NCBI RefSeq assembly: GCF_014646895.1
Contig: NZ_BMOD01000024.1
Location: forward strand, 11,748 to 75,747
From: Deinococcus roseus
Lineage (GTDB): Bacteria > Deinococcota > Deinococci > Deinococcales > Deinococcaceae
Direction of reading: 5' to 3'
DNA length: 64,000 nucleotides
The notes below the pieces were generated by a model. It searched no databases. It was not told the origin of the DNA and saw only the letters and a program-made list of their open reading frames with translations. How positions within the stretch are numbered: the first letter of the stretch is position 1; every line of letters begins with the position of its first letter. Shown piece after piece: positions 24,301-32,562 of this stretch. A program made the position numbers and the translations under genes.

Positions 24301-25137
24301 TCACATCAACTTGTAAAGGGTCAGAACCGACATGTCCAGCAGCATCGGCAGCTTGTAATGCGGATAAAGCTCGATCAATCGGGCCTTGAATTCCTGATGG
24401 TCTTTCGCAGTTTCAAACACCTGCTGGGCGTCTTTCAGGAACCCAATGCTGCGGTCAAAAACACTGCTGTCGGTGGGGTCGCCATGACCGGGAATCACCA
24501 GTTCAAAATCCTCTGTTTTCAGCTGCTCCAGCGTCTTGATCCAGCCGTCAAAGCAGAGGATGTCGCGGTTTTCACCGTGCAGTTCGCCCACAAACAGGTG
24601 GATGTTGTTGTAGACCAGATCCTGGGGCAACAGCGTTTTCACCTCAGGAAGTTCGATCATCAGGTTGGCGAGGCATTCGGCCTGGGTGACTTTGCGGAAC
24701 ACAAACTTCACCCCGTCGATGACCTCCTCCCCTTCCTGCAAAACGTGCTGGGGAATGACCTTCTGGTCTGGAATCTGGTCGCCCAGTTCTTCTTTTTTCA
24801 GGCCAATCCAGAAATCTCCCAGCATCTCCAGGTGCCCGATCACTTCTGACAGGGCGTAAAGCGGCAAATCCTTGAAGGCATCAATGCCCAGCCAGTGGTC
24901 GGGGTGCATGTGGCTGATGATCACTCGTGAGATGGGTTTTCCCAGGCTTTCCGCGTACCTGCGCACCTCTGCGGCGTACTGCCGGGAAAGCTGCACATCC
25001 ACCACGATCAGGCTGTGTGGGGTTTCAATGATCTGGGAGCGCACAAATTCACCGGCTTCGGGGCTGCTGTAGCTGTGCACCGAAACGGTTTCACCGCGAA
25101 AAACATCAATGGTGCCCTGATAGGTCAGTGCAGCCAT
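24301..25137 (-). CDS. MBL-fold metallo-hydrolase B
   Basis: 278 residues. The metal motif SHMHPDHWLG corresponds to HxHxDH. Other ligand regions are LLPQDLVYNNIHLFVGE and VIPGHGDPTD. A C-terminal helical part of about 80 residues follows. It is paralogous to the MBL protein at 26326-27174 (both share AESLGKP, HPDH, FKDLP and YA in the same order). Family reactions include glyoxalase II-type thioester, lactone and other ester hydrolysis. The start is seven bases after the stop of the DJ-1 gene. Confidence 0.88.
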   Translation of the reverse strand: MAALTYQGTIDVFRGETVSVHSYSSPEAGEFVRSQIIETPHSLIVVDVQLSRQYAAEVRRYAESLGKPISRVIISHMHPDHWLGIDAFKDLPLYALSEVIGHLEMLGDFWIGLKKEELGDQIPDQKVIPQHVLQEGEEVIDGVKFVFRKVTQAECLANLMIELPEVKTLLPQDLVYNNIHLFVGELHGENRDILCFDGWIKTLEQLKTEDFELVIPGHGDPTDSSVFDRSIGFLKDAQQVFETAKDHQEFKARLIELYPHYKLPMLLDMSVLTLYKLM

Positions 25138-25143
25138 GGGGTT

Positions 25144-25902
25144 TTATCTGCTCTCCAGCACTTCAACCAGCTTGTCTCCAAAGGCAATGGAGGACTCCAC
25201 CGAGAGGGCCGTCACAAAAGGCCAGTCGTACTCCACGCAGGGTTTCTCCCGGTTGGCGGTGTAATCGGAGGTGACCTTGCCTTCTGGACCCACAGCGTCC
25301 TCAACGACCACCTGCAGCGGGAACACGAAGCCACGGGTCACCAGATTGGTGCCAGCATTTTCGCCTTCGGTGCCGACCAGATCGTAGGTCATGTCGTCTT
25401 TGAAATCCCACTGTTTGGGGTGCGCACACACGTTCTTGCCGTAAATGATGCTCTTGCCGTTCTCCGGGTTGCGGGTCCAGACGAAAGCGCCCACAGCGTA
25501 ACACAGGGCACCGATCATCTTGTCGGCCTGGAAGGCTTCCAGCAAGAGGTCGTGCACGTTGGGGTTGCCCACCAGATCCAGCGCAGAGCCCGGTCCGCCC
25601 ACAATCACAATCGAGTCGTAATCGGACATCTTGGCGTCCTGAATTTTGATGGGGTTGTCCCACTCGCCGTTTTGCAGCAGCTCATGGGTGCGGTCCACCA
25701 CTTCCTGGGGGTTCACGTTGTAATTCTGGAAAGGGTCAATGAAGTCCGGGTTCATGCTGATCTGCATGGGGAGCGGCTTCAATCCCTTGTGGGTGGCCAG
25801 TGTGACATCATGCCCGGCTTTCTTGAGGGCGTCCCAGGGGGCCTGCAATTCTTCGGCCCACAGGCCTACATTGGAGGCCAGAACCAGCACTTTCTTACCC
25901 AT
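25144..25902 (-). CDS. DJ-1/PfpI-family protein B
   Basis: 252 residues. The nucleophile motif is GALCYAVGAFVW and the conserved Glu is in NVGLWAEELQAPWDAL. The long inserts (residues about 50-90 and after 140) are like those of Hsp31/glyoxalase III and other class I glutamine-amidotransferase-like members. It is paralogous to the protein at 29399-30226: both share the EEL-x(2)-P helix, the CY-x-V(G/A) elbow, and a GKxVxxHxKxxDxKD-like stretch. GGGGGA lies upstream of ATG 25902. Confidence 0.88.
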   Translation of the reverse strand: MGKKVLVLASNVGLWAEELQAPWDALKKAGHDVTLATHKGLKPLPMQISMNPDFIDPFQNYNVNPQEVVDRTHELLQNGEWDNPIKIQDAKMSDYDSIVIVGGPGSALDLVGNPNVHDLLLEAFQADKMIGALCYAVGAFVWTRNPENGKSIIYGKNVCAHPKQWDFKDDMTYDLVGTEGENAGTNLVTRGFVFPLQVVVEDAVGPEGKVTSDYTANREKPCVEYDWPFVTALSVESSIAFGDKLVEVLESR

Positions 25903-25912
25903 GTGTTCCCCC

Positions 25913-26329
25913 TTATGACTCGACTGGAGTCAGTGAATTGACCACGTAACGTTGAATCACCACTTGCCCGTTTTCATCACGCACAACCTGCCAGTCCTGC
26001 GCAGCACGCATGGCAATGCGGGTGCTGAAGGCTGCAGGGGCTTTCCATTCGTGGGCCTTCCAGATCACGGTGACTTTGACGTTTGCGCCGTTTTCCTGGA
26101 TGTCGCTGCTCACCTCTTCGATGATGTGGTCCTGGTCAAAGAAGGTGCTGGTGACCGTGCGGTACCAGTTCTCAAATTCCTCGGGGGTGGTCAGGGTGCT
26201 CTCGGGAAAAACCATGTGCAGGTTTTTCAGGTCCAGCAGGGGCATCATCTTGACCATGGCCCGGTGTTCATTCAGGCCCGAAAACCATGCCTGCACCAGT
26301 CCCTGAATTTCGGTGTCTGAAATGCTCAT
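25913..26329 (-). CDS. SnoaL/NTF2-like protein B
   Basis: 138 residues. The sequence shares several segments with the protein at 27268-27690: FPESTL, EFENWYRTV, FFDQDH and EWKAPAAFSTRI against FPEATL, DFEGWYQGV, FFDEVH and FWKAPAAHSQRI. The two are clear paralogues. The fold is NTF2-like, with a pocket formed by the curved sheet. Its start overlaps the MBL stop by 4 bp (ATGA), and the DJ-1 B gene follows after 10 bp. The ligand is unknown. Confidence 0.85.
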   Translation of the reverse strand: MSISDTEIQGLVQAWFSGLNEHRAMVKMMPLLDLKNLHMVFPESTLTTPEEFENWYRTVTSTFFDQDHIIEEVSSDIQENGANVKVTVIWKAHEWKAPAAFSTRIAMRAAQDWQVVRDENGQVVIQRYVVNSLTPVES

Positions 26330-27174
26330 GCTTTCACCTCGTCGAGTTGTTTCCAGACCCGCTCAATGCCCTGCGGCAATTCGTAGCCCAGCAGGAAGAA
26401 CAGTTCTTCGGTGGGCTGGAACTCCTTCATGCGGCCCATCACTTTTCCAACCACCTCTTCGGTGACCGGGGTTTCTCTGGGCAGGTCTTTGATGGTGTCA
26501 ATGAACAGTTGCAGGTAGGCTTTCTGGTCTTCGAGGTCTGCGTAATGGGCAGGAGAATCCCCGTGCCCCACATAGATCTTTGCGTCTAAACGCAGGGTTT
26601 TCTGCAGCCGTTCGATGTTCTCGATCCAGTGCAGCGCGTGCCCATCTCCGAAAAAGGCGTGGGTGTGGTTGCAGATGGTGTCCCCAACAAAAGCGTGCTG
26701 GATGCCGTCCACCTCAGTGAGCCACATGCCATCATCGTCGGATTCACCAGGGCCGAGTTCGGTGTAAGTGAAGTCAATGCCCCCGAAATTCAGGGTGTCT
26801 CCGTCTTTGATCACCTGACTGGGAAAGCTGCGCTCGTCGGGGAAATCCTCTCCGAGGTACTGCTTGCCGCCCTGCCATTTGGTTTCGTCTTCCCGGTGTG
26901 CAAAGTCAATGCAGCCCTGGGAAGCGTAAACAGGCAGGTCTTTGAAGGTCACCAGACCCGTGAAGTGATCGGGGTGTCCGTGGGTCATCAGGACGGCTTT
27001 TAAGGGCTTGCCCAGCGATTCAGCCAGGGCGCGGAGTTCCTGGGAACTGGAAATCGCTGCGGTTGCGTCAATCACCACCACCTCGGTGGGGGTTTCCACC
27101 ACGTAGGCATTGACAGCGCTGGGCAGCACCGGAAAGCGACCTCTCACCAGATGAACTTTGAAATCCGTCACCAT
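26326..27174 (-). CDS. MBL-fold metallo-hydrolase A
   Basis: 282 residues from ATG 27174 with AGGAGG six nt upstream; the in-frame extension to 27240 is rejected. The metal motif is THGHPDHFTG, with further ligands in FVGDTICNHTHAF and YVGHGDSPAHY. A helical C-terminus follows. It is paralogous to MBL B. The 93-bp gap before it is the largest inside the operon and could hold an internal promoter. The substrate is unknown. Confidence 0.88.
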   Translation of the reverse strand: MVTDFKVHLVRGRFPVLPSAVNAYVVETPTEVVVIDATAAISSSQELRALAESLGKPLKAVLMTHGHPDHFTGLVTFKDLPVYASQGCIDFAHREDETKWQGGKQYLGEDFPDERSFPSQVIKDGDTLNFGGIDFTYTELGPGESDDDGMWLTEVDGIQHAFVGDTICNHTHAFFGDGHALHWIENIERLQKTLRLDAKIYVGHGDSPAHYADLEDQKAYLQLFIDTIKDLPRETPVTEEVVGKVMGRMKEFQPTEELFFLLGYELPQGIERVWKQLDEVKA

Positions 27175-27267
27175 GTACCTCCTTGTTTTCTTGCTTTGTT
27201 TCTTGCAAGGTCTTGCTGAGGGTTCATTGGGGCTGAACACGGAAAAGTTCAGATCACAGCTGACACA

Positions 27268-27690
27268 TCACAATTGAGCGGAGCCAGGATGAAAATCCAA
27301 TTTGTCCACAACATAAAGCTGGATTCTGGGGTTCCCGTCTGAATCGGGGACCACCACCCAGGTCTGGTAGGCATCGGCAACAATGCGCTGGCTGTGTGCG
27401 GCAGGGGCTTTCCAGAAACTGGCCTCCCACTGCACGATGATGTCCACTTCTGCCCGGTCTTCCTGGAGGTTCACCTCCACTTTTTTCAGCAGGTGCACCT
27501 CATCGAAAAACAGACGGATCACCCCCTGGTACCAGCCTTCAAAATCCGCAAGGCTGTACAGCGTTGCTTCTGGAAACTGCATTTCCAGTCCAGAATCCAC
27601 CAGCAGGGGCAGCACTTCCACCATCGGGGCATGCACATCCAGCTTTTCGTACCAATCCTTGACCAGCTTTTCGACCCCGGCTACGTCCAT
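27268..27690 (-). CDS. SnoaL/NTF2-like protein C
   Basis: 140 residues; paralogue of SnoaL-like protein B at 25913-26329 (see the shared segments there). AGGAA precedes ATG 27690, which starts just after the TAG stop of the ThDP-enzyme gene. Predicted NTF2-like fold. It may bind or isomerise the product of the decarboxylase encoded just upstream. This is inference from position only. Confidence 0.83.
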   Translation of the reverse strand: MDVAGVEKLVKDWYEKLDVHAPMVEVLPLLVDSGLEMQFPEATLYSLADFEGWYQGVIRLFFDEVHLLKKVEVNLQEDRAEVDIIVQWEASFWKAPAAHSQRIVADAYQTWVVVPDSDGNPRIQLYVVDKLDFHPGSAQL

Positions 27691-27696
27691 GTGTTC

Positions 27697-29394
27697 CTAA
27701 CTTTCTGCGCTGAGCACCAGATCAATCAGGAAAGGTCCCTGATGACGGAGCATCTGTATGATGGCGGGCCGGATTTGCTCTAAAGTTTCCACCCGCATGG
27801 CGGGCACGTGCAGGCCTTCTGAGACCTTCACAAAGTCAATCACCGGTTCCAGCAGATCGAAAGATTTCGGGTAACCGTGCGCTTCGATGCCCTGCTCTTT
27901 CCAGTACTGGTCGATGTTGCGCTTGAGAAGCAAATACGCCCCGTTGTTGCAGACCACAAATTTGGCGTTGATGTTGTGGTGCGCGGCGGTCCACAGGGCC
28001 TGAATGGTGTACATGCTGCCGCCGTCTCCGGTGAAGGCAATGACGGTGCTGTCGGGTTTTGCCAGTTTGATGCCCAGGGCTCCGGGGATGCCCACCCCCA
28101 ACGATCCTCCACGGGTCTGGAAGAAATGGCCGGGTTTGTTGGCAGGCAGGTAACGGTTCAAAGCCGGGCTGTTGGTGAGGGCTTCATCAAAGATGATGGT
28201 GTCTTCTGGCACCAGATCCGCCAGAATTTCGGTGAAGGCCGCCATGTGCAGGGCCGTGTGGTTCTTCTGGGTCTGGGTTTTCTGGTCCAGGTCTCTGGAG
28301 CGGGCCTGTTCTTCCTGCTGGCGTTTCTGCTGACCGTATTTCTCGGTGCGCTGGTGGGCACTGTTTTTTTGCTCATCAGACATCTGCACGTTCAGGAGTC
28401 CCGCCAGGATCGCCAGAGCAGATTTGGGGTCTCCCATCAGGGCGAGGTCCACATCGAAGTTCTTGGCAATCTCGTAGACGTTCAAATCAATGTGAATCAA
28501 TTTGGCGTCGGGCTTGAAGGGGCTTCCCAGCGAAGGGAACACTTCGGGGAACAGGTAGGTACCAGACACCAGAATCACATCTGCGTCTTTCACGATCTTC
28601 TGGCTGGTCTCTCCGAACATGTGTCCAGTCAGACCTGCGTTCAGCGGGTGGCTGGCGGGCAGGTTCACCTCGCTGGAGTTCACACCCCAGACCGGAGCAC
28701 CCACCGCTTCTGCCACTGCGGCCAGTTCACCCTGGGCACCTGAGAAACTGATGCCGTCTCCCATCAGGATCAGGGGATTCTGGGCTGCAGCCAGCAGGTT
28801 TGCTGCTTCCTGCAGTTGCTCGATGGGTGGGGTCACCCGGCTGTGGATTTTTGTGGTGGGCCGCACTTCCTCGGTGATGGGGGCGTCCAGCACATCCATG
28901 GGCAAACTGATGAACACCGGGCCACAAGGCGGCGTTGCAGCAATCTTGATGGCCCTTCTCAGGACCCTGAGGAGGGACTGTGGATCAATCACCCTGGTGG
29001 CGTACTTGGTGACGGGTTTGGCCATCGCCACCAGATCCACGGCCATCTGGGCGTCCATGGGATCGTACTGGGTGCCTGCTTCACCGGCAATCACCACCAG
29101 CGGAGCGTGGCCCCGCATGGCCTGGTAAATCATGCCGATGCCGTTTCCGACCCCCACGCTGGAGTGCAGTTGCACCAGTGCAGGGTGGTTGAGGGCGCGG
29201 GCGTAACCATCGGCCATGGCGACGGCAATGGTTTCCTGCAAGGTCAGGATGTAATGAAAGTCCGGGTAGTCTTCCAGGGCGTCCAGAAAGCCCTGTTCCA
29301 CGGTTCCGGGGTTGCCAAACATGTAAGGCATGCCATCCAGCATGAACTGCTCGATGATGGCGTGCCTTCCGGTTTTCACAGAAGGCAGTGGCAT
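27697..29394 (-). CDS. ThDP-dependent decarboxylase/lyase, benzoylformate decarboxylase-like
   Basis: 565 residues with the three ThDP-enzyme domains. The catalytic Glu is in LTLQETIAVAMADGYAR. A central domain (about 190-340) carries SGTYLFPEVFPSLGSPF. The Pyr/PP-domain ThDP motif GDGGSMYTIQALWTAAHHNINAKFVVCNN ends in NN as required. The family also includes acetolactate synthase, oxalyl-CoA decarboxylase and phenylpyruvate decarboxylase. The visible features favour a 2-oxo-acid decarboxylase or carboligase that forms an aldehyde. An inserted, charged Gln-rich helix (about residues 350-385) is unusual. The gene lies five bases after the DJ-1 A stop. Confidence 0.9.
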   Translation of the reverse strand: MPLPSVKTGRHAIIEQFMLDGMPYMFGNPGTVEQGFLDALEDYPDFHYILTLQETIAVAMADGYARALNHPALVQLHSSVGVGNGIGMIYQAMRGHAPLVVIAGEAGTQYDPMDAQMAVDLVAMAKPVTKYATRVIDPQSLLRVLRRAIKIAATPPCGPVFISLPMDVLDAPITEEVRPTTKIHSRVTPPIEQLQEAANLLAAAQNPLILMGDGISFSGAQGELAAVAEAVGAPVWGVNSSEVNLPASHPLNAGLTGHMFGETSQKIVKDADVILVSGTYLFPEVFPSLGSPFKPDAKLIHIDLNVYEIAKNFDVDLALMGDPKSALAILAGLLNVQMSDEQKNSAHQRTEKYGQQKRQQEEQARSRDLDQKTQTQKNHTALHMAAFTEILADLVPEDTIIFDEALTNSPALNRYLPANKPGHFFQTRGGSLGVGIPGALGIKLAKPDSTVIAFTGDGGSMYTIQALWTAAHHNINAKFVVCNNGAYLLLKRNIDQYWKEQGIEAHGYPKSFDLLEPVIDFVKVSEGLHVPAMRVETLEQIRPAIIQMLRHQGPFLIDLVLSAES

Positions 29395-29398
29395 CCCG

Positions 29399-30226
29399 TC
29401 ACCAGCCGAATCGGGTCAGGCCTTTTTCAAGGACCTCGACCATTTTCTGGCCCGTCAGGTAGGAGTCTGGGGTGGAACGGCCGGTGATGAAAGGGTAATC
29501 CACAATCACTGAAGTTTCTTTGCCAAAGTTCCCGATGTAGGCTCCGTCAGGACCGGTGGCGTCTCTGAGGATGTATTCCAGGGGGTATGGGGGTGGACCC
29601 ATGTTGAAGTCGGTGCCCAGGAATCCCGTGCCGTCTTTGTAGTCGTATTCCTTGCAGTGCCCGGTGACCCGTTTGCCCCAGATGATGCTCTGGCGGTTCT
29701 CCCAGTCGCGGGCGAAGGCCAGACAGGCCACGCCGTAACATTCGGCTCCGACAGGTTTGTTGGCTCCGTAAAATCCCAGGATGATGTCGTGCACCCTCTG
29801 GTTGTTGGCGAGGTCCACAATGGGACCGCTTCCTCCCACAATCAGGATGGCGTCGTAGGTTTCCACCAGTTCTTCCACTTTTGCATCTCTGGCTTTGTAG
29901 TAGCCTTCCATGTCCCGCAGGAAGTTGGAACCGCTGTAATAAGGGCGCTCTGGCATCATGTCCTGGATGCTGAGGGGGTTGTCCAGGCGGTCGGTGGCTT
30001 CCAGGGCAATCACCTTGTCTGCCACTTCTTTGGAGGTCACACTCTTGCCCAGCGGAGGATCAATGTATTCAGGGCTCATGCTGGGGGGAAGCGCATGTGC
30101 ACGTTTCCCGGTGGCGGTGGCAAAAACCACCTCGTAGCCAGCTTGATCAAAGGTTTCCAGGGGACCGATCAGTTCCTCGCCCCAGTAGCCATACTCTGAA
30201 AGGATCACCAAAATACGTTTGCTCAT
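29399..30226 (-). CDS. DJ-1/PfpI-family protein A, first gene of the operon
   Basis: 275 residues from ATG 30226 with GGAG upstream (an extension to 30262 is rejected). The nucleophile is Cys in VGAECYGVACLAF and the conserved Glu is in YGYWGEELIGPLETF. Two insert regions contain EYDYKDGTGFLGTDFNMG-like sequence shared in layout with DJ-1 B. Function in this family cannot be told from motifs alone: glyoxalase III, amidase, hydratase and deglycase are all known. It is the promoter-proximal gene, preceded by a leader with three direct repeats. Confidence 0.88.
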   Translation of the reverse strand: MSKRILVILSEYGYWGEELIGPLETFDQAGYEVVFATATGKRAHALPPSMSPEYIDPPLGKSVTSKEVADKVIALEATDRLDNPLSIQDMMPERPYYSGSNFLRDMEGYYKARDAKVEELVETYDAILIVGGSGPIVDLANNQRVHDIILGFYGANKPVGAECYGVACLAFARDWENRQSIIWGKRVTGHCKEYDYKDGTGFLGTDFNMGPPPYPLEYILRDATGPDGAYIGNFGKETSVIVDYPFITGRSTPDSYLTGQKMVEVLEKGLTRFGW

Positions 30227-30300
30227 AGCACTCCTTTCGAACAACACAACTGCAGGAAACACCTCTGTTTTGGTGTTTCAGAAGGTGGGACAGGAAGAAT

Positions 30301-30333
30301 CGCAATGCAAGTCGCAATGCACATCGCAATGCA
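30301..30333. repeat. Three direct repeats in the leader of the DJ-1 operon
   Basis: CGCAATGCA occurs at 30301, 30313 and 30325, a strict 12-bp period. They lie between the predicted transcription start (about 30365) and the first start codon (30226), so they are in the untranslated leader, about 75-110 bp before the ATG. This spacing suits a protein binding one face of the helix or an RNA element. The binding factor is unknown. Confidence 0.7.
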
Positions 30334-30371
30334 CGTTGGGAAGCAGAAATTCAGGGTGGTGCGCAGAGCTC

Positions 30372-30407
30372 AGTATAACACCGGGATTTGAATTCAATGA
30401 ACCTTTT
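30372..30407 (-). promoter_or_regulatory. Predicted promoter of the DJ-1/ThDP/MBL operon
   Basis: On the minus strand TATACT (30372-30377) is a strong -10 hexamer. The best -35 with an 18-bp spacer is TTCATT (about 30396-30401), only a partial match, so an activator may be required. The transcript would have a 140-nt leader. Confidence 0.5.
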
Positions 30408-30735
30408 TCATCACATGCTGAGGTTTCCTTAACAGAGATTGTGCACAAAAACATATCCCTGGCAACAAGACCAGTCTATTTTATACCGGGTTCAAATCCG
30501 TAATTTCTTTGACCAAAATGGATTTTGACCTTGAAATCTGGGTTCTTCATGAAAAAATTAAAGTTTTTGACAAAGAAAATTCGGGAGCCAGCCTGAATGG
30601 TTTGATCCGTGTTCGCCTGCGGAACATGGCTTGCAAAAGAATCCATCATCCAGAAGCCAACAGGGGGTTCTGATCTGCCTCATCCAGGAAGTTCCCATAA
30701 AAATGTCAGGGAAAACCCCGGGGTCAGAGCCGGGT
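30408..30735. other. AT-rich intergenic region between operon promoter and lacI-like gene
   Basis: No gene is seen. The 30480-30590 part is clearly AT-rich and may hold further regulatory sites. The end of the LacI gene is followed on the minus strand by a weak CCCGG-CCGGG stem and a short T run (near 30690-30735), which is a marginal terminator. Confidence 0.4.
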
Positions 30736-31827
30736 TCAGCTGTCTTTCTTGCTGGCCCGTTTGCGCTTCTGAACTGGCTTTGCTTCAACGGCAAGTGTTG
30801 CAGTTTCTGCAGGCACAATCACTTCGCTTCCGGCAGCCCGTCCTGAAGACTCGCGCACCACCAGTTCATTGTGAAAAGCAGGCAGATGGGGGGATTTTTC
30901 TGAGAGCAAATCCAGCACACACTGGGCAGCAGCGCGGCCCATTTTCAACCCAGGCTGACGGACGGTGGTCAGGGGCGGATAAATGAAAGCACTGTGGGAA
31001 AGGTCGTCATACCCCACCACAGATATGTCCTGGGGAATCCTGAACCCCTTCTTCTGCAACACCAGCTGCGCCCCCAGAGCCGATTGGTCGTTGCAGGCAA
31101 AAATGGCCGTGAAAGGCATGCCCAGTTTCAACAGTTTTTCGGTGGCCCGCATGCCCCCCTCCTCACTGAACTGCCCTTCCACCACCAGCTGGCGGTTCAG
31201 GGGAACCCCTGCTTCCTGCAGGGCCTGCATGTAGCCTGCCATGCGTTCCACAGCATCATAGTGGGTGTCGGGTCCAGCGATGTGGGCAATGTGACGGTGC
31301 CCCAGGTCCAGCAGGTGCCGGGTGGCCAGCAAACCCCCATGGTGGTTGTTGACCTGCAAACACTGTTTTTCCAGGCCTGGCACCAGACGGCCCACCACCA
31401 CCATGGGGGTGTTCCGGCTGATCTTGAGCAGCACATCATCTTCGATGTAGCCGCCCAGCACGATCAGTGCGTCCACCCTTCTGGACAGCAGCACCTCCAG
31501 TGCAGCATGGTCCTGGTCATCCCGCCACTCTTCGGAGACAAAAATGGGGTGGTAACCACTGCCCTGAAACCCCTGTTCAATCCCCTTGTGCATCTGGCTG
31601 AAATAGGGACTGGAAATGTCCTGGGTGAGCACGCCCACGTTCATGGATTGCCCACGGGCCAGGGACTGGGCCACCAGATTGGGACGGTAACCCAGTTTTT
31701 CAATGGCATCCATCACCTGTTTTTTTCGTCTGGCACTAACTTTTCCAGTACCATTGATGATGCGGGAGACAGTGGCCGTGGACACCCTCGCTTCCAGGGC
31801 CACCTGTTCCAGGGTCACACCGGCCAC
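30736..31827 (-). CDS. LacI-family transcriptional regulator
   Basis: 363 residues from GTG 31827, which has AGGAGGT five nt upstream; the frame is open to 31857 but that start has no site. The N-terminal HTH and hinge are VTLEQVALEARVSTATVSRIINGTGKVSARRKKQVMDAIEKLGY. The periplasmic-binding-like core follows (VGVLTQDISSPYFSQMHKGIEQG). A Lys/Arg-rich tail (VQKRKRASKKDS) is unusual. LacI proteins generally respond to sugars or related small molecules. It lies 510 bp upstream of the DJ-1 operon in the same direction and is the natural candidate for its control, although no classic LacI palindrome is visible there. Confidence 0.92.
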   Translation of the reverse strand: MAGVTLEQVALEARVSTATVSRIINGTGKVSARRKKQVMDAIEKLGYRPNLVAQSLARGQSMNVGVLTQDISSPYFSQMHKGIEQGFQGSGYHPIFVSEEWRDDQDHAALEVLLSRRVDALIVLGGYIEDDVLLKISRNTPMVVVGRLVPGLEKQCLQVNNHHGGLLATRHLLDLGHRHIAHIAGPDTHYDAVERMAGYMQALQEAGVPLNRQLVVEGQFSEEGGMRATEKLLKLGMPFTAIFACNDQSALGAQLVLQKKGFRIPQDISVVGYDDLSHSAFIYPPLTTVRQPGLKMGRAAAQCVLDLLSEKSPHLPAFHNELVVRESSGRAAGSEVIVPAETATLAVEAKPVQKRKRASKKDS

Positions 31828-32125
31828 AGCACACCTCCTGAAACAGAGCGAGCACACAGAACAGTTGGGCAGGAGGGATGAAAAAAATGCTTTGTGGCAG
31901 GCAACATGTGGACTCCCTTGAGGGCAAATGGGGTGTAGGCGCTTACTTGATGAACCATTTTAAAGCATTTGACAGAAGAACAAGAGGCTTTGGAACAAGA
32001 GGCTTTTGTGCTGGACTGGTGTTCTTGAGAAGGGGACTTTTTCATGAAGCCTCCCCTTCCAATGAATCAACGCAGCAAACAGAACCCTGCAAGTGTCGAA
32101 ACCCCTTGCCTCTGCTCCAAAAAGG
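31828..32125. other. Intergenic region upstream of lacI-like gene
   Basis: No gene supported. It carries a perfect 15-bp tandem duplication, GAACAAGAGGCTTTG followed by GAACAAGAGGCTTTT (31978-32007), and otherwise unremarkable sequence that should contain the regulator's promoter. Confidence 0.45.
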
Positions 32126-32153
32126 GACTCCCCCAGCATTCTCTGGGGGAGTC
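32126..32153 (-). terminator. Strong rho-independent terminator
   Basis: GACTCCCCCAG (32126-32136) pairs perfectly with CTGGGGGAGTC (32143-32153), loop of six. On the minus strand it is followed by CCTTTTTGG. It lies 44 bp downstream of the small-protein gene at 32197. Confidence 0.85.
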
Positions 32154-32196
32154 CGAAAGGGGCGAATTGGAAAGGTCGCCTTGCGGGCAAAGGGAT

Positions 32197-32562
32197 TTAC
32201 TGTGCGCGCAGCACCATGGACACGGGCAGGGCCTGCAGTTCGGGAAGCACCTGGCGGTAGGTTTCCACCTGACCTTCGGTGTAGCCGCCCGGGAGGCCTC
32301 CCAGATCGATGGGGAAGCAGTCCTGACGGGCATTCACGTAGTAAAAAGTCAGGCGGCTGGCCGGGGTGAGGTGCCGGAACAGCTCCTGGCGGTAAAACTG
32401 GTTGATCACCCGGTGAGGCTCAGCAGTGAGACCCTCACGGGTTTCCTGCAGGTAGACCACCACGTCGTGGCGTTCCGGGCTGAGGTACACGTCAATGTCA
32501 CAGTGGTTCTGGCTGCCATCGGAGAGCCGGTATTGAAATTTCGGGGTTCTGAAGTGCTGCAT
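32197..32562 (-). CDS. Small protein of unknown function, paralogue of 53592-53915
   Basis: 121 residues from ATG 32562, which has GAGGAGG upstream; an extension to 32589 is not needed. No family is recognised. Near the middle it reads FYRQELFRHLTPASRLTFYYVNA, matching LYQQELIRYLTPSTTLRWYCLTE in the protein at 53592-53915, and both have an early stretch of the type VDVYLS or VEVYADAGRDHLLIVLY. So there is a small, locally expanded family. It is cytoplasmic by composition, with no signal peptide. A strong terminator follows it, so it is monocistronic. Confidence 0.75.
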   Translation of the reverse strand: MQHFRTPKFQYRLSDGSQNHCDIDVYLSPERHDVVVYLQETREGLTAEPHRVINQFYRQELFRHLTPASRLTFYYVNARQDCFPIDLGGLPGGYTEGQVETYRQVLPELQALPVSMVLRAQ

